A model generated the notes under the pieces. That model saw only the letters and a program-made list of their open reading frames with translations. It was not told the DNA's origin and did not search any database. DNA of 64,000 nt, from positions 434,001-498,000 of the forward strand of contig NZ_FOXL01000004.1 in assembly GCF_900115705.1 (NCBI RefSeq). Direction: 5' to 3'. Position 1 is the first letter of the stretch, and every line of letters begins with the position of its first letter. Source of the DNA: Frateuria terrea (GTDB lineage Bacteria > Pseudomonadota > Gammaproteobacteria > Xanthomonadales > Rhodanobacteraceae). Positions 1 to 9,994 of the stretch are shown one piece after another. Position numbers and translations under genes: made by a program.

Positions 1-57
1 GAGGCGCTCGAATTCCTGCTCGCCTGCGAGCTCGACCTCAGGAGATTTTCCGCATGA
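1..57 (+). CDS. mtnB: Methylthioribulose-1-phosphate dehydratase, C-terminal end (partial)
   Basis: The first 18 codons of the window are open and end in a TGA that overlaps the ATG of the next gene (ATGA). Only the final residues of the protein are present. The identity rests mainly on position: mtnB commonly sits directly before mtnD and mtnC in the methionine salvage operon of gammaproteobacteria, and the visible tail (EALEFLLACE) fits the C-terminal helix of that class II aldolase-fold enzyme. MtnB dehydrates 5-methylthioribulose-1-phosphate in the cytoplasm. The start of the gene lies outside the window. Confidence 0.6.
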   Translation, partial: EALEFLLACELDLRRFSA

Positions 58-608
58 GCCGTCTGCGCATCTACGAGGAAAACCAGCCGAACACGCCAGT
101 GTCGGAAATTACGGCCGCCGGGGACATCGCCAGCGAGCTCGGCCGGGTCGGCGTGCGTTTCGAACAATGGGACGCAGGTGCGCCCATTGCCCCCGGCGCG
201 AGCCAGGAAGAAGTGATCGCCGCCTATAGGAGCGACATCGAGCGCTTGATGCACGAAGAAGGCTATCGGTCCGTCGACGTGATCAGCCTGGCCCCGGATC
301 ACCCCGACCGCACAGCGCTGCGCCAGAAATTCCTCAACGAGCACACGCACAGCGAGGACGAGGTGCGCTTCTTCGTTGCCGGCAGCGGTCAGTTCACGCT
401 GCACATCGACGGCCGCGTGTACGACGTTTTGTGCGAGGCGGGCGACCTGATCGGCGTGCCCGATGGCACCCCGCACTGGTTCGACATGAGCGAGTCGCCC
501 TACTTTGTGGCGATCCGCCTGTTCACCAACAAGGAAGGCTGGGTCGCGAATTTCACGGGCACCGACATCGCCGGGCGTTTTCCACGGATGGAGCCGGCTC
601 CGCGCTGA
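54..608 (+). CDS. mtnD: Acireductone dioxygenase (ARD)
   Basis: A cupin enzyme of the methionine salvage pathway. It oxidises acireductone to the 2-oxo acid precursor of methionine (Fe form) or, off-pathway, to methylthiopropionate, formate and CO (Ni form). The 184-residue length is normal. The metal ligands are all visible: His97, His99 and Glu103 in HTHSEDE, and His141 in GTPHWF. The start overlaps the stop of mtnB by ATGA, which indicates translational coupling. About 80 bases separate it from mtnC, the enzyme that makes its substrate, so the three genes form one cytoplasmic pathway unit. Confidence 0.95.
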   Translation: MSRLRIYEENQPNTPVSEITAAGDIASELGRVGVRFEQWDAGAPIAPGASQEEVIAAYRSDIERLMHEEGYRSVDVISLAPDHPDRTALRQKFLNEHTHSEDEVRFFVAGSGQFTLHIDGRVYDVLCEAGDLIGVPDGTPHWFDMSESPYFVAIRLFTNKEGWVANFTGTDIAGRFPRMEPAPR

Positions 609-690
609 TCGGCAGGATGGCTCAGTCCACTGCGCACCGCATGGGCGGCGCAGCGGCTATCCTTGCGATCTCCCCGCACGCGTGCCGCCC

Positions 691-1377
691 ATGACCAACA
701 TCCGCGCCATCGTCACCGACATCGAGGGCACCACCAGCTCGATCGACTTCGTCAGGGACGTGCTGTTTCCCTACGCGCGCAAGCGCCTGCCGGCCTTTGT
801 CGAGACGCACGCCGACAAGCCCGAGGTGCAGCACTGGTTGCACGAAGCGGCCAAGGAAGCCGGCATCATCGAGGCCAGCCGCCAGGAGATCATCGAACTG
901 CTGCTGGGCTGGATCGACCAGGACCGCAAGTCCACCGCGCTCAAGGCGCTGCAGGGCATGATCTGGAAGGAAGGCTACGAGGCCGGCGAATACCGCGCAC
1001 ACGTCTACCCTGAGGTGTCCGCACGACTGCATGCATGGCGCGCCGACGGGCTGCACCTGTATGTCTACTCCTCCGGCTCGGTGCCGGCGCAGCGGCTGTT
1101 CTTCCGCTACAGCGACGCGGGCGACCTGACGCCGATGTTCGCCGGCTATTTCGATACCGAAACCGGTCCCAAACGCGAATCCGCGTCCTACGCCAAGATC
1201 GCCGAGGCGATCGGCGAGCGCCCGGAGCACATCCTGTTCCTCTCCGACATCGTCGAGGAACTGGACGCTGCCCGTACCGCCGGCCTGCAGACTGGCTGGC
1301 TGCTGCGGCCGCCGCAGGCAGTGCCGGTCCAGCCGCGCCATCGCGCCTACTTGGATTTCGATTCCATCGAGCCCTGA
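691..1377 (+). CDS. mtnC: Enolase-phosphatase E1 (acireductone synthase)
   Basis: A HAD-superfamily bifunctional enzyme that enolises and dephosphorylates 2,3-diketo-5-methylthiopentyl-1-phosphate to acireductone, the substrate of MtnD. The N-terminus carries the HAD motif I variant VTDIEGTT with Asp10. The motif II region YSSGSVPAQ lies near residue 126, and the motif III/IV region (FLSDIVEELDAA) is near the C-terminus. I chose the ATG at 691 because the conserved family start (MTNIRAIVTDIEGTT) begins there; the reading frame is open further upstream, but that stretch has no family similarity. The 228-residue length is normal. Confidence 0.95.
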   Translation: MTNIRAIVTDIEGTTSSIDFVRDVLFPYARKRLPAFVETHADKPEVQHWLHEAAKEAGIIEASRQEIIELLLGWIDQDRKSTALKALQGMIWKEGYEAGEYRAHVYPEVSARLHAWRADGLHLYVYSSGSVPAQRLFFRYSDAGDLTPMFAGYFDTETGPKRESASYAKIAEAIGERPEHILFLSDIVEELDAARTAGLQTGWLLRPPQAVPVQPRHRAYLDFDSIEP

Positions 1378-1384
1378 TACCGCG

Positions 1385-2410
1385 ATGCGCGCCAGCCTGA
1401 TCGCCCTGCTCGCCTTTGCCGCCGGCATCCTCACGATGCTGTGGGTGCAAGGTTGGCTGCCTCATACATCTGCGCCGCACGCATTGCGGTTGCGGCCAGC
1501 CGCGCCGGCGACGGCCATGCCGCCGTCAGACGACGCGGAGGCCCCGGCGCTCCCCTCGGACGACTGGCCCGAGCAGGCCCCCACCCCCGAGCAGGTGCTC
1601 TACACCCAACCGCGGTTGCTGCGTGCCGCGCTGGACAAGTTGGCACCGCGCGTTCCCGGCAAACCGAACCTGTACCTGCTCGCCTTCGCCGCGGACGGCA
1701 GCGAAGACGTGTTCCACAACGAAGCCGAATACGCCGCGCGACTGTTCACCCGGCGCTTCGGCCCCACGGCTCATGCGCTGGTGCTGGAAAACCATCCCGA
1801 TACGCTCGCCACCCGGCCGCTGGCCACCTGGAGCAACCTGGAGAGTGCGCTCGACGGCCTGGCGCAGCGCATGGACCCGCAACGGGACATCCTGCTGCTC
1901 TACATGACCACCCACGGCAGCGAGGACCACACTCTGCTGGTGGACATGGACCCACTGCCACTGGACCAGATCGGCGCGCAGGACCTGGGTGCGATCCTTG
2001 CGGCGTACCCGTTCAAGTGGAAGGTGGTGGTGGTCAATGCCTGCTATTCCGGCGGATTCATTCCGTCGCTGCAGTCCTCAGGCACCCTCGTGCTTACCGC
2101 CGCGCGCAGCGATCGCAGCTCGTTCGGCTGCGGCAACGATTCGGCTGCCACCTACTTCGGGCACGCCTGGCTGGTCGACGCACTGAACCGCACGCCGGAT
2201 TTCATCGCCGCGTTTGGCCAGGCCAAGGACGAGATCGCCGGGTGGGAGCGACAGGACCGGCTGCTCCCGTCCGAGCCGCAGATGGCGGTCGGCAAGGGTA
2301 TCGCCGAGCAGTTGGCGCGATGGCGCCAAGGCGTCGTGCCAGGCCCGGCGGTGCCGTTCCTGCCTGCCTCGCCGCAACGGGTCCCCGTGGCTGCCGCGCA
2401 GCGTCCGTAG
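1385..2410 (+). CDS. Membrane-anchored C13-family (caspase-fold) cysteine peptidase
   Basis: A 341-residue protein with one hydrophobic segment at residues 3-20 followed by a Pro/Ala-rich linker (about 30-70), so it is probably anchored in the inner membrane with its domain in the periplasm. The catalytic domain fits peptidase family C13 (legumain/GPI transamidase-like, clan CD): a hydrophobic strand ending in TTHG with His177, and VVVVNACYSGG with Cys220. These are the His-Gly and Ala-Cys blocks of clan CD. The C-terminus is Pro/Arg-rich. It begins 7 bases after mtnC and may be cotranscribed, although no metabolic link to methionine salvage is evident. Substrate unknown. Confidence 0.8.
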   Translation: MRASLIALLAFAAGILTMLWVQGWLPHTSAPHALRLRPAAPATAMPPSDDAEAPALPSDDWPEQAPTPEQVLYTQPRLLRAALDKLAPRVPGKPNLYLLAFAADGSEDVFHNEAEYAARLFTRRFGPTAHALVLENHPDTLATRPLATWSNLESALDGLAQRMDPQRDILLLYMTTHGSEDHTLLVDMDPLPLDQIGAQDLGAILAAYPFKWKVVVVNACYSGGFIPSLQSSGTLVLTAARSDRSSFGCGNDSAATYFGHAWLVDALNRTPDFIAAFGQAKDEIAGWERQDRLLPSEPQMAVGKGIAEQLARWRQGVVPGPAVPFLPASPQRVPVAAAQRP

Positions 2411-2449
2411 CCACCGGCCTGCCTCGCGGGGCGCGGAGCGTCGGTCGAA

Positions 2450-3061
2450 TCAAGCCCCGGATCGCTGTCCGTGTCTATCGGCCAGCACGGCAGCCACATC
2501 CGCAAGCCCCAATCCACGCGCGCGCAGGGCCACGGTAAGGTGGAACACGAGATCGGCGGCCTCGCCGAGCAGCTCCGCGTCGCCCTGCACGACGGCGGCA
2601 AGTGCCGTTTCCACCCCTTCCTCGCCGACTTTTTGAGCGATGCGTCGGATGCCCGCATCGAGCAACTGCGTGGTGTAGCTGCCGGACGGCCGCTCGGCGG
2701 CTCGCTGCGCCACCAGCGCATCGAGCTCGGCAAGGAAACCCAGCACCGGCCGCGCACCGTCGAAACAGCTGGACGTGCCGCGATGACAAGTCGGACCAAC
2801 CGGCTCGGCCCGCACCAGCAGCGCATCGGCATCGCAGTCGGCATGCAGGCTCCTGAGGCGGAGCACGTTTCCCGAGCTTTCGCCCTTGGTCCACAGGCGT
2901 CCCTTGCTGCGGCTGTGGAAGGTCACCAGCCCGCTGGTGCGCGTGGCTTCCAGCGCGGCCGCATCCATGTAGCCCAGCATCAACACCTCGCCGGTCAGCC
3001 AGTGCTGCACGATGGCCGGCACCAGCCCACCGGCCTTGGCGAAATCGAGTTCATCGATCAT
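2450..3061 (-). CDS. hisIE: Phosphoribosyl-AMP cyclohydrolase / phosphoribosyl-ATP pyrophosphatase
   Basis: A bifunctional enzyme for steps 2 and 3 of histidine synthesis. The N-terminal HisI domain has the Mg site ADCDAD (residues 74-79) and the zinc cysteines Cys92 and Cys99 in TCHRGTSSC. The C-terminal HisE domain, from about residue 110, has the helical KVGEEGVETALA segment. The ATG at 3061 overlaps the hisF stop (TGATG). Upstream in-frame sequence is ignored because it lies inside hisF. It is the last gene of the his operon and ends 39 bases from the convergent peptidase gene. The 203-residue length is normal for the fusion. Confidence 0.97.
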   Translation of the reverse strand: MIDELDFAKAGGLVPAIVQHWLTGEVLMLGYMDAAALEATRTSGLVTFHSRSKGRLWTKGESSGNVLRLRSLHADCDADALLVRAEPVGPTCHRGTSSCFDGARPVLGFLAELDALVAQRAAERPSGSYTTQLLDAGIRRIAQKVGEEGVETALAAVVQGDAELLGEAADLVFHLTVALRARGLGLADVAAVLADRHGQRSGA

Positions 3062-3858
3062 CAGGCACCTTCCCGTTCGCGCGACACCTCGACGCGCACC
3101 GCCACGCCCTGCGCGGCGAGCAGACGCTTCAACGCCGCCACTTCGATCGCGCCGGAATGGAACACGCTGGCCGCCAGCGCCCCATCCACGTCGGCCTGCA
3201 CGAACACCTCGCGGAAATGTTCCGGCGTGCCCGCGCCCCCGGAGGCGACGAGCGGCACCATGCAAAGCGCGCGCGCCTGCGCCAGCTGTTCGACGTCGTA
3301 GCCATCGCGCATGCCGTCGCTGCCCATGCAGTTGAGCACAATCTCGCCCGCACCCAGTCGCTGTACCTCAACGATCCAGTCCAGCGTGCGTCGAGCCAGC
3401 GCCTGCGTGCGCGAGGGATCGCCAGTGTACTGGCGCACCCGCCACTGCCCATCGGCATCACGCAGCGAATCGATGCCGACCACCACGCACTGCACGCCGA
3501 ACGCATCGGCCAGTTCGCCGATCAGCGCGGGACGCTCCAATGCCGGCGAGTTGATCGAGACCTTGTCGGCGCCCGCATGCAGCACCGCACGCGCCTCTTC
3601 GACGCTGCGGATGCCGCCGGCCACGCAGAACGGAATATCGATCTCCCGCGCCACGCGCTCGACCCAGCCACGATCCACCGCTCTCGCCTCGGGACTGGCG
3701 GTGATGTCGTAGAACACCAGCTCGTCGGCCCCGGCGTCGCGGTAGCGCAAGGCCAGCTCCACGATACCGCCCACCACCGCGTGGTCGCGGAAGCGCACGC
3801 CCTTGACCACCTGCCCGTCCCGCACGTCCAGGCAGGGAATGATGCGGCGGCTCAGCAT
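3061..3858 (-). CDS. hisF: Imidazole glycerol phosphate synthase, cyclase subunit
   Basis: A (beta/alpha)8-barrel cyclase that, with ammonia from HisH, makes imidazole glycerol phosphate and AICAR. The catalytic aspartates are at the classical places, Asp11 (IIPCLDV) and Asp130 (VVGIDS), and the phosphate loops VAGGIRS and ASGGAGT are present. The ATG at 3858 is preceded by a good GGGAGG ribosome-binding site. Unlike its neighbours, hisF does not overlap the gene before it: 109 bases separate it from hisA. The frame stays open upstream, but that stretch carries no HisF-like sequence. Confidence 0.97.
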   Translation of the reverse strand: MLSRRIIPCLDVRDGQVVKGVRFRDHAVVGGIVELALRYRDAGADELVFYDITASPEARAVDRGWVERVAREIDIPFCVAGGIRSVEEARAVLHAGADKVSINSPALERPALIGELADAFGVQCVVVGIDSLRDADGQWRVRQYTGDPSRTQALARRTLDWIVEVQRLGAGEIVLNCMGSDGMRDGYDVEQLAQARALCMVPLVASGGAGTPEHFREVFVQADVDGALAASVFHSGAIEVAALKRLLAAQGVAVRVEVSREREGA

Positions 3859-3967
3859 GCGCGTGTTCCTCCCACGCTCTTCCCCGCCTGTAACGGAAGA
3901 TTCGGGAGAAGTTCGCCGCAACTGCACAAGGCCAGCGTCGCTGGGCAGCCCGCAAGCAGGAGAATGC
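3859..3967 (-). other. hisA-hisF spacer
   Basis: A 109-base gap, the only sizeable one in an otherwise overlapping his operon. It carries the hisF Shine-Dalgarno sequence (GGGAGG, about 8 bases before the ATG). I see no clear hairpin, no convincing promoter and no conserved small ORF. It could hold an internal promoter or an mRNA processing site; neither is demonstrated. Confidence 0.4.
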
Positions 3968-4696
3968 TCATGCAGCCAGCGCCTCCGCCAGGGTAAAGCG
4001 GCCTTCCAGCAAGGCCCGCCCGAGGACCACCCCACGCGCGCCCGCCGCCTGCGCGGCACGGATGTCGTCGACCGAGCGCACGCCGCCGGAAGCCTGCACG
4101 GCAAGGCCGGGCGCCAGCTTGGCCAGATGGCGATAGAGCGCCAGGTTGAAGCCCGCCAGCATGCCGTCGCGTTCAATATCCGTGCACAGCAGGTGGCGCG
4201 CGCCATGTGCCGCGTACCAGGGCGCCAACTCGTCGAGCGTGCGCCCCTCGGCCTGGGTCCAGCCGGCGCTCGGCAACATCCATCGGTCGTCGATCCAGCG
4301 TGTGTCCAGCGCGATCGTGAAACGCTCGCCGCCATGGCGTTCCAGCCAACGGGCCACGCGGGCCGGATCGCGGATGGCGACGCTGCCGAGCACCACCCGC
4401 TCGACGCCCGCGTCGAGCAGCCGGTGCACGTCGGCGACAACGCGCACGCCACCACCGGCCTGCACGCGCAGGCCGGTGCGGGCGAGCGCCTCAATCACCG
4501 TCAAGTTGACCAGCCCACCTGCGTGCGCCCCATCGAGATCGACCACGTGCAGCCAGCGCGCACCGGCCGCCGCATAGCTGGCGGCGAGCGCGGCCGGGTC
4601 GTCTGGATAAGTCGTCTGACGGGCGTAGTCGCCCTGGGCAAGGCGTACGACCCGGCCCGCGCGCAGGTCGATGGCCGGGATGATTTCAGTGTTCAT
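3968..4696 (-). CDS. hisA: ProFAR isomerase (HisA)
   Basis: 1-(5-phosphoribosyl)-5-[(5-phosphoribosylamino)methylideneamino]imidazole-4-carboxamide isomerase, the step before the HisHF synthase. It is a (beta/alpha)8-barrel of 242 residues. The N-terminal catalytic Asp10 lies in [10 protein letters not shown], and the paralogous phosphate loops AGGGVR and ASGGVRS are clear. The ATG overlaps the hisH stop by ATGA. Its start codon and neighbours agree with the operon order hisH-hisA-hisF seen in enterobacteria. Confidence 0.97.
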   Translation of the reverse strand: MNTEIIPAIDLRAGRVVRLAQGDYARQTTYPDDPAALAASYAAAGARWLHVVDLDGAHAGGLVNLTVIEALARTGLRVQAGGGVRVVADVHRLLDAGVERVVLGSVAIRDPARVARWLERHGGERFTIALDTRWIDDRWMLPSAGWTQAEGRTLDELAPWYAAHGARHLLCTDIERDGMLAGFNLALYRHLAKLAPGLAVQASGGVRSVDDIRAAQAAGARGVVLGRALLEGRFTLAEALAA

Positions 4697-5334
4697 AGCG
4701 CGAGGAAGTTGCGCAGCAGGCGGGCACCCACTGCAGCCGAGCGTTCCGGATGGAACTGCATGCCGAAGAAATTGCCGCGCGCCACCACCGCCGAAAACGT
4801 CGCGCCGTGCTCGGCCGTCGCCAGCGTGTCGATGCCCACCGGCACTGCGTAACTGTGCACGAAATAGGCCTGCGCACCGTGGGCAAGGCCGTCAAGCAAG
4901 GGATGCGCACTGCGCGTATGCAAGCGGTTCCAGCCCATGTGCGGCACGCGCAGGCCAGGGGCGGGCAGCAGCCGGCGCACGGTGGCGGGAATCAGTCCCA
5001 GGCAGTCCACGTCCCCCTCTTCGGAGTGCGCGCATAGCAGTTGCATGCCCAGGCACACGCCCAGTACAGGCTGGGTCAACCCACGCAGGAGGTCGACCAG
5101 GCCCAGCGCACGCAAACGCGCCATGGCCGGACCGGCCGCGCCGACGCCGGGAACAATCACCTTGCTGGCGGCGCGGATGGCCGCGGGATCGGCTGTCAGC
5201 GGGGCCTCCACACCCAGGCGCTGCAGGGCGTAACGCACGGAGCCGATGTTGGTGCCGCCCGCGTCCACGAGCACGACCGTGGAACCCGGGCCTACCGTGG
5301 CGGCACGTGGAGAAGTCGCAAAAGCCGTACTCAT
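4693..5334 (-). CDS. hisH: Imidazole glycerol phosphate synthase, glutamine amidotransferase subunit
   Basis: A class I glutaminase that feeds ammonia to HisF. The nucleophile is Cys94 in GVCLGMQ, and the catalytic His and Glu sit in GMQFHPERS near the C-terminus. The 213-residue protein has an N-terminal extension of about 15 residues compared with the usual 196-200. The ATG at 5334 overlaps the hisB stop (ATGA), which supports this start over an internal one. Confidence 0.96.
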   Translation of the reverse strand: MSTAFATSPRAATVGPGSTVVLVDAGGTNIGSVRYALQRLGVEAPLTADPAAIRAASKVIVPGVGAAGPAMARLRALGLVDLLRGLTQPVLGVCLGMQLLCAHSEEGDVDCLGLIPATVRRLLPAPGLRVPHMGWNRLHTRSAHPLLDGLAHGAQAYFVHSYAVPVGIDTLATAEHGATFSAVVARGNFFGMQFHPERSAAVGARLLRNFLAL

Positions 5335-6395
5335 AGCGCCCCCTTGGTGCTGGGCAGCTCGCTGCCTTCGCGGCGCAAGGCCTGGCGCAGCGCGCGGGCC
5401 ACCACTTTGAAGCAGGCCTCGACCATGTGATGCGCATTCTCGCCGCGCACGGCCAAGTGCAGATTGGCCCCTAGCGTCTCGCACAACGAACGGAAGAAAT
5501 GCCCCACCAGCTCGGTCGGCAGCTCCCCCACCCGCTCGCGCGGGAAGCGGCCCTCGAACTCGAAGCAGGCCCGTCCCGAAAGATCGAGCGCCGCGCTGGC
5601 GAGCGCCTCGTCCATCGGCAAGGTGAAGCCGTAACGTCCGATGCCGCGCTTGTCGCCCAGCGCCTGGCGCAAGGCCTGGCCCAGCGCGAGCGCGCTGTCT
5701 TCCACCGTGTGGTGTTCGTCCACGTGCGTGTCGCCAGTGCAGGTGAGCGTAAGCGCGAAGCCGCCATGCTTGCCCAGCTGTTCCAGCATGTGGTCGAAGA
5801 AGCCCAATCCGGTCCGTGCCCGCGGCTCGGCAGTGCGATCGATATCGACGGTCGCTTCGATCGTTGTCTCGCGCGTACGCCGCAGCACCGTCGCCGCGCG
5901 CGGTCCATCGAGCAAACGATGCGCGACCTCGTCCCAAGCCGAGCCCTGCGGCCCGACCCGAAAACCGCGTACGCCCAGGTTGGCCGCCAGTTGCATGTCG
6001 CTCTCGCGATCGCCGATGACCGCCGAGGCGGCGCGGCTCCAGCCGTCATCGGCGAGCCAGTGGCGCAACAACCCGATGCCGGGCTTGCGGGTATCCAGGC
6101 CTTCGTGCGGGAAGCTGCGGTCCACCAGCACCTCACGGAAGACGATGCCCTGCGAAGCGAGGATGCGCAACAGCAGCTCCTGCGGCCCACGGAACGCCTC
6201 TTCGGGAAAGCTCGCGGTGCCCAGCCCGTCCTGGTTGGTCACCATCACCAGTTCGTAGCCGGCCGCCACGCAACGCTGCAGTGCGGCGATCACGCCGGGC
6301 AGCAGGTCGAGCTTGGCGTAGCTGTCGATCTGCTCGTCCGGCGGCTCCACAATCAGGCAACCGTCGCGATCGATGAACAGCACTTTCCGGTTCAT
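5331..6395 (-). CDS. hisB: Histidinol-phosphatase / imidazoleglycerol-phosphate dehydratase
   Basis: A bifunctional 354-residue enzyme of the gammaproteobacterial type. The N-terminal HAD phosphatase domain (about 1-165) shows FIDRDGC with Asp9 and Asp11. The C-terminal dehydratase domain shows the metal-binding histidine blocks DEHHTVED and ENAHHMVEA. It catalyses step 6 and step 8 of histidine synthesis. The start overlaps the hisC stop (ATGA) and the stop overlaps the hisH start. Confidence 0.97.
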   Translation of the reverse strand: MNRKVLFIDRDGCLIVEPPDEQIDSYAKLDLLPGVIAALQRCVAAGYELVMVTNQDGLGTASFPEEAFRGPQELLLRILASQGIVFREVLVDRSFPHEGLDTRKPGIGLLRHWLADDGWSRAASAVIGDRESDMQLAANLGVRGFRVGPQGSAWDEVAHRLLDGPRAATVLRRTRETTIEATVDIDRTAEPRARTGLGFFDHMLEQLGKHGGFALTLTCTGDTHVDEHHTVEDSALALGQALRQALGDKRGIGRYGFTLPMDEALASAALDLSGRACFEFEGRFPRERVGELPTELVGHFFRSLCETLGANLHLAVRGENAHHMVEACFKVVARALRQALRREGSELPSTKGAL

Positions 6396-7450
6396 GCGCC
6401 TTCCCCGAGCACGGCGAGGACGCGTGCGTTCTCTTCCGGAGTTCCCAACGTGATGCGCAAGGCGTCGCCCAGGCCCGGATAGCGGCGCACGTCGCGCACC
6501 ACGATGCCGGCATCGAACAGCCGCCGATAAACCGCTCCCACATCGTCGAATCGCACCGCCAGGAAGTTGGCCTGCGATGGCAGCACCGCGCGCACGCCAG
6601 GCAACCGCCGGAGCGCCGAGGTCATCTGCGTGCGCTCGGTGCACACCACCTCGATGCGCTCGTGTGCGGCCGCCTGCCCCTGCGGTGAAAGGGCCTCCAT
6701 TGCCGCGGCCACGCACGGGCGCGGCAGCGGATACGGTGGCAGGATCCGCCGCAGCAAGGCGATCACGTCTGCATGCGCCAGCAGGCAACCGATGCGGGCA
6801 CCCGCCAGCGCCCAGGCCTTGGACAGTGTGCGAAGCACGGCCAGGTGTTCGTAGCGATCGAGCAACGCCGCGGCGCCGGCGTCTTCGGCAAACTCCGCGT
6901 ACGCCTCGTCCACCACCAGGAGCGCGCGACCGGCGAGCCCGCGCGCGAGGCGCTCAATCGTCTCCGGCGACACGCCGGCACCGGTGGGATTGTTCGGCGC
7001 ACAGACGAACACCAGCTTCACGGCCGGTGTCACCGCGGCCAGCACGGCCCCGGCATCCACCGTGAAGTCGACTGACAGTGGCACCTCGACCACCGCGGCG
7101 TCCTGCACCCGCGCGCAGACGGCATACATGCCGAAGGTCGGCGGCTGTACCAGGATCGCGTCCTTGCCGGCGCGGCAGAACGCGCGCACCAGCAGGTCGA
7201 TCGCCTCGTCGCTGCCGCGCCCGACCAGCAGCTGTTCGCGGCGCACGCCGTAGAGCGCGGCAAGGCGCTCGACCAGCGCCGCCGGCTGCGGGTCCGGATA
7301 GCGATGGCAATCCAGGCCGGCATCGCCGAACGGCGCCCAGGCCGATTCGTTGGCGTTGAGCAGCAATTGGCCGCCGGCGGCCTCCATGCGCGCGGAGGAA
7401 TACGGCACCAGCGCGCGGATCTCCGCGCGCGCGAGTTCGAGCACGCTCAT
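6392..7450 (-). CDS. hisC: Histidinol-phosphate aminotransferase
   Basis: A fold-type I PLP aminotransferase that converts imidazole acetol phosphate to histidinol phosphate. The PLP lysine lies in [13 protein letters not shown] at about residue 211, and the upstream NNPTGAG and VDEAYAEF motifs of the family are present. The 352-residue length is standard. It is coupled to hisD and hisB by ATGA overlaps on both sides. Confidence 0.97.
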   Translation of the reverse strand: MSVLELARAEIRALVPYSSARMEAAGGQLLLNANESAWAPFGDAGLDCHRYPDPQPAALVERLAALYGVRREQLLVGRGSDEAIDLLVRAFCRAGKDAILVQPPTFGMYAVCARVQDAAVVEVPLSVDFTVDAGAVLAAVTPAVKLVFVCAPNNPTGAGVSPETIERLARGLAGRALLVVDEAYAEFAEDAGAAALLDRYEHLAVLRTLSKAWALAGARIGCLLAHADVIALLRRILPPYPLPRPCVAAAMEALSPQGQAAAHERIEVVCTERTQMTSALRRLPGVRAVLPSQANFLAVRFDDVGAVYRRLFDAGIVVRDVRRYPGLGDALRITLGTPEENARVLAVLGEGA

Positions 7451-8769
7451 GCGACCGACACCCCCGCGCGCTCATCCAGCGCCGCCAGCCGCAAGGTGAC
7501 CGCGCGGCGGTGCGCCTCCAGTTGCTCGGCCGCGGCCAGCGTTGCCGTGCAGGGCCCGATCGCGCGCAGGCCCGCGGGAGTCAACTCCTGCACGCTGATC
7601 TGCTTCTGGAAACTCGCCACCGACACGCCGCTGTGGCTGCGCGCGTAACCGTAGGTCGGCAGCACGTGGTTGCTGCCACTGGCATAGTCGCCCACCGACT
7701 CGGGCGTCCATGCGCCCAGGAACACCGAACCGGCGCTTTCCACCCGCGCCAGCCATGTGCGTGGCTCGGCCACCTGCAGGATCAGGTGCTCGGGCGCGTA
7801 GCGGTTGCTCACCTCGAGTGCCTGCTCGAGCGAGTCGACCTCGATCAACCGGCTGTGGGCCAACGCCTCGCGCGCGATGCCGGACCGCGGCAACGCCGCG
7901 CACTGGCGCTCGACTTCCGCTGCCACGGCATCGATCAACCCGGCCGACGGGCTGACCAGCAGCACCTGCGAGTCGGGCCCGTGTTCGGCCTGCGAAAGCA
8001 GGTCGGCCGCGACGAATGCCGGCGCGGCCTGTGCATCGGCCACCACCAGCACTTCGGACGGCCCGGCCGGCATGTCGATGGCGGCACCCTGCGGATCGGT
8101 CGACACCTGCAGCTTGGCCTCCGTGACCCAGGCATTGCCCGGCCCGAACAGCTTGTCGCATCGCGGCACGCTGGCCGTGCCATACGCCATCGCCGCGATC
8201 GCCTGCGCCCCACCGAGCTTGAACACCCGGTGCACGCCGACTACGCGTGCCGCATACAGCACGGCCGGGTCGCACCGGCCGTCGGCGCGCGCGGGCGAGC
8301 ACAGCACCACTTCGGCGCAACCGGCGATGCGCGCCGGTACACCGAGCATCAACGCCGTCGACGGCAGCGGCGCGCTGCCGGCCGGCACATACAGCCCGAC
8401 ACACGCCACCGGCCGCAGCACCCGCTCGACCCGCACCCCCGGCGCGGTATCCACCGCCACCGGCCGGGGCGCAGCGGTGCGATGGAACAGCTCGATGCGT
8501 CCGGCAGCTTCCCGGATCGCCGCCTTCAACGCCGGTTCGAGCGCCGCCTCCGCTTCATCGAACTCCGCCTGCGCGACCTCGAGCCGATCCAGCTCGCAGC
8601 GGTCGTACGACGCGGTGAAACGCAACAGCGCGGCGTCACCATGCCTGCGCACCTCGGCGATGATCCGCTGGACGCCCTCGCGCAGATCCGCCGTGCACGC
8701 CTGCACCGGCCGCGCCAGCGCCGCATCACGCGCCGGCCCGTCCAAATCGTTCCATGCCAGCCGCTTCAT
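7447..8769 (-). CDS. hisD: Histidinol dehydrogenase
   Basis: A zinc- and NAD-dependent enzyme that oxidises histidinol to histidine in two steps. The ATG at 8769 ([10 protein letters not shown]) overlaps the hisG stop by ATGA. Family signatures include the PAGSAPLPS loop, the FGPGNAWV block and the [11 protein letters not shown] segment. The C-terminus contains [17 protein letters not shown] with the expected catalytic/zinc histidine region. The 440-residue length is normal. The open frame extends upstream into hisG in a shadow frame and is ignored. Confidence 0.97.
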   Translation of the reverse strand: MKRLAWNDLDGPARDAALARPVQACTADLREGVQRIIAEVRRHGDAALLRFTASYDRCELDRLEVAQAEFDEAEAALEPALKAAIREAAGRIELFHRTAAPRPVAVDTAPGVRVERVLRPVACVGLYVPAGSAPLPSTALMLGVPARIAGCAEVVLCSPARADGRCDPAVLYAARVVGVHRVFKLGGAQAIAAMAYGTASVPRCDKLFGPGNAWVTEAKLQVSTDPQGAAIDMPAGPSEVLVVADAQAAPAFVAADLLSQAEHGPDSQVLLVSPSAGLIDAVAAEVERQCAALPRSGIAREALAHSRLIEVDSLEQALEVSNRYAPEHLILQVAEPRTWLARVESAGSVFLGAWTPESVGDYASGSNHVLPTYGYARSHSGVSVASFQKQISVQELTPAGLRAIGPCTATLAAAEQLEAHRRAVTLRLAALDERAGVSVA

Positions 8770-9662
8770 GCCAGCATCCTCTCCACCGGCAGCACGAACA
8801 TCTCGCGTGCCCCGGCCTTCTTGATCTCTTCCAGCTGGCGCCAGCTCACCTCGCCGGCGCACAGCGCCTGCAACATCACCTGGTCCGGCTGGCCGGCCAG
8901 CGGCAGCAGCGTCGGCTGCGGCCCGCCGGGCAACAGGCGCGTGACCGCCTCCAGCGCGCCACGCGAGGTCTGCAGCAGCAGCAGGCGCGATTCGCGCACC
9001 TGGATCACGCCGTCGATGCGCTTGAGCAGCAACTCGACCAGGTCGCCGCGCTCGTCCGCCGGCAACGTCCTGGGGCCGACCAGCAGTGCCTCGCTTTCCA
9101 GCACCACGTCGGCTTCGCGCAACTGGTTGGCCAGCAGCGTGCCACCGCTCTGCACCAGGTCGCAGATGGCGTCGGCCGTGCCCAGGCGCGGCGCGATCTC
9201 CACCGACCCGGCCAGCGTCACCACGCCGGCATCGATCCCGCGCTCGCGCAACCAGCGGCCGAGCAACCCGGGATAGGACGTGGCGATGCGCTTGCCGGCC
9301 AGGTCCGCAACACCGGCATAGTCCAGCTCCTGCGGCACTGCCAGCGACAGCCGGCAACGCCCGAAGCCCAGCCCACGCCACTCCGCCAGCGCCACGGCGT
9401 CGTCACGCCCGGTGGTGAGCTCGTACTCGTTGAGCACGTTGCGCCCGACGATGCCCAGATCGCACACGCCCTGCGCGATCAGGCCGGGAATGTCGTCGTC
9501 GCGCACCAGCAGCAGGTCCACCGGCTCGCCCTCACCGAAACAGAACAGCTTGTCGCGGCTCTGCCTGAAAGTGAACCCGCAACGCGTGAGCAGGTCCTGC
9601 GCCGGCTCGGTCAGCCGCCCGGACTTCTGCATCGCGATGCGCAAGCGATCACGCGGCCTCAT
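8766..9662 (-). CDS. hisG: ATP phosphoribosyltransferase (long form)
   Basis: The first committed and feedback-controlled step of histidine synthesis. At 298 residues it is the long HisG form, with its own C-terminal ACT-like regulatory domain, so no HisZ is needed. The N-terminus [16 protein letters not shown] is typical. The phosphate-binding area is near [13 protein letters not shown], and the C-terminal part ends in the regulatory fold. The ATG at 9662 overlaps the stop of the regulator gene (ATGA). Confidence 0.96.
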   Translation of the reverse strand: MRPRDRLRIAMQKSGRLTEPAQDLLTRCGFTFRQSRDKLFCFGEGEPVDLLLVRDDDIPGLIAQGVCDLGIVGRNVLNEYELTTGRDDAVALAEWRGLGFGRCRLSLAVPQELDYAGVADLAGKRIATSYPGLLGRWLRERGIDAGVVTLAGSVEIAPRLGTADAICDLVQSGGTLLANQLREADVVLESEALLVGPRTLPADERGDLVELLLKRIDGVIQVRESRLLLLQTSRGALEAVTRLLPGGPQPTLLPLAGQPDQVMLQALCAGEVSWRQLEEIKKAGAREMFVLPVERMLA

Positions 9663-9991
9663 GCCGGTACCCTGGCGGTCTTGCGCTTGCGCGCCGCACG
9701 CGCCGCCGCGGCGAGGTAGCCGCCGTTGCCCTGGTTGAGGAAGCGTGCCACCCGCCCGATGGTGGTGATGCTCACCCCCGTGCGCTCGTGGATCTCCCGA
9801 TAAGGCAGCTCCTCCTGCAGGTACGGCACCACCCGCCAGCGATCCACCAGCGCCTCCAGCTCCGCCGGCGTGCACAGGTCATGCAGGAACGCCTGCATCT
9901 CGTCCACGTCGCGCAGCGCCGCCAGCGCCTCGCACAGGCTGCGCTCCACCGACTCGTTCGGGGTCTCGGGGTCGATCGCTCGTCGCTTCAT
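9659..9991 (-). CDS. hisR: TrpR/YerC-family regulator heading the his operon (HisR-like)
   Basis: A 110-residue all-helical protein of the TrpR/YerC/YecD family, probably a dimeric DNA-binding repressor. The helix-turn-helix spans about residues 64-85 (YREIHERTGVSITTIGRVAR), preceded by the family block TPAELEALVDRW. It is the first gene of the his operon and overlaps hisG by ATGA. A TrpR-type operator lies 4 bases before its start codon, so auto- and operon-wide repression by histidine or its pool is a strong inference. TrpR-like regulators of his genes are known in Xanthomonadales. No Shine-Dalgarno sequence precedes the ATG, which suggests a leaderless message. Confidence 0.85.
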   Translation of the reverse strand: MKRRAIDPETPNESVERSLCEALAALRDVDEMQAFLHDLCTPAELEALVDRWRVVPYLQEELPYREIHERTGVSITTIGRVARFLNQGNGGYLAAAARAARKRKTARVPA

Positions 9992-9994
9992 ATT

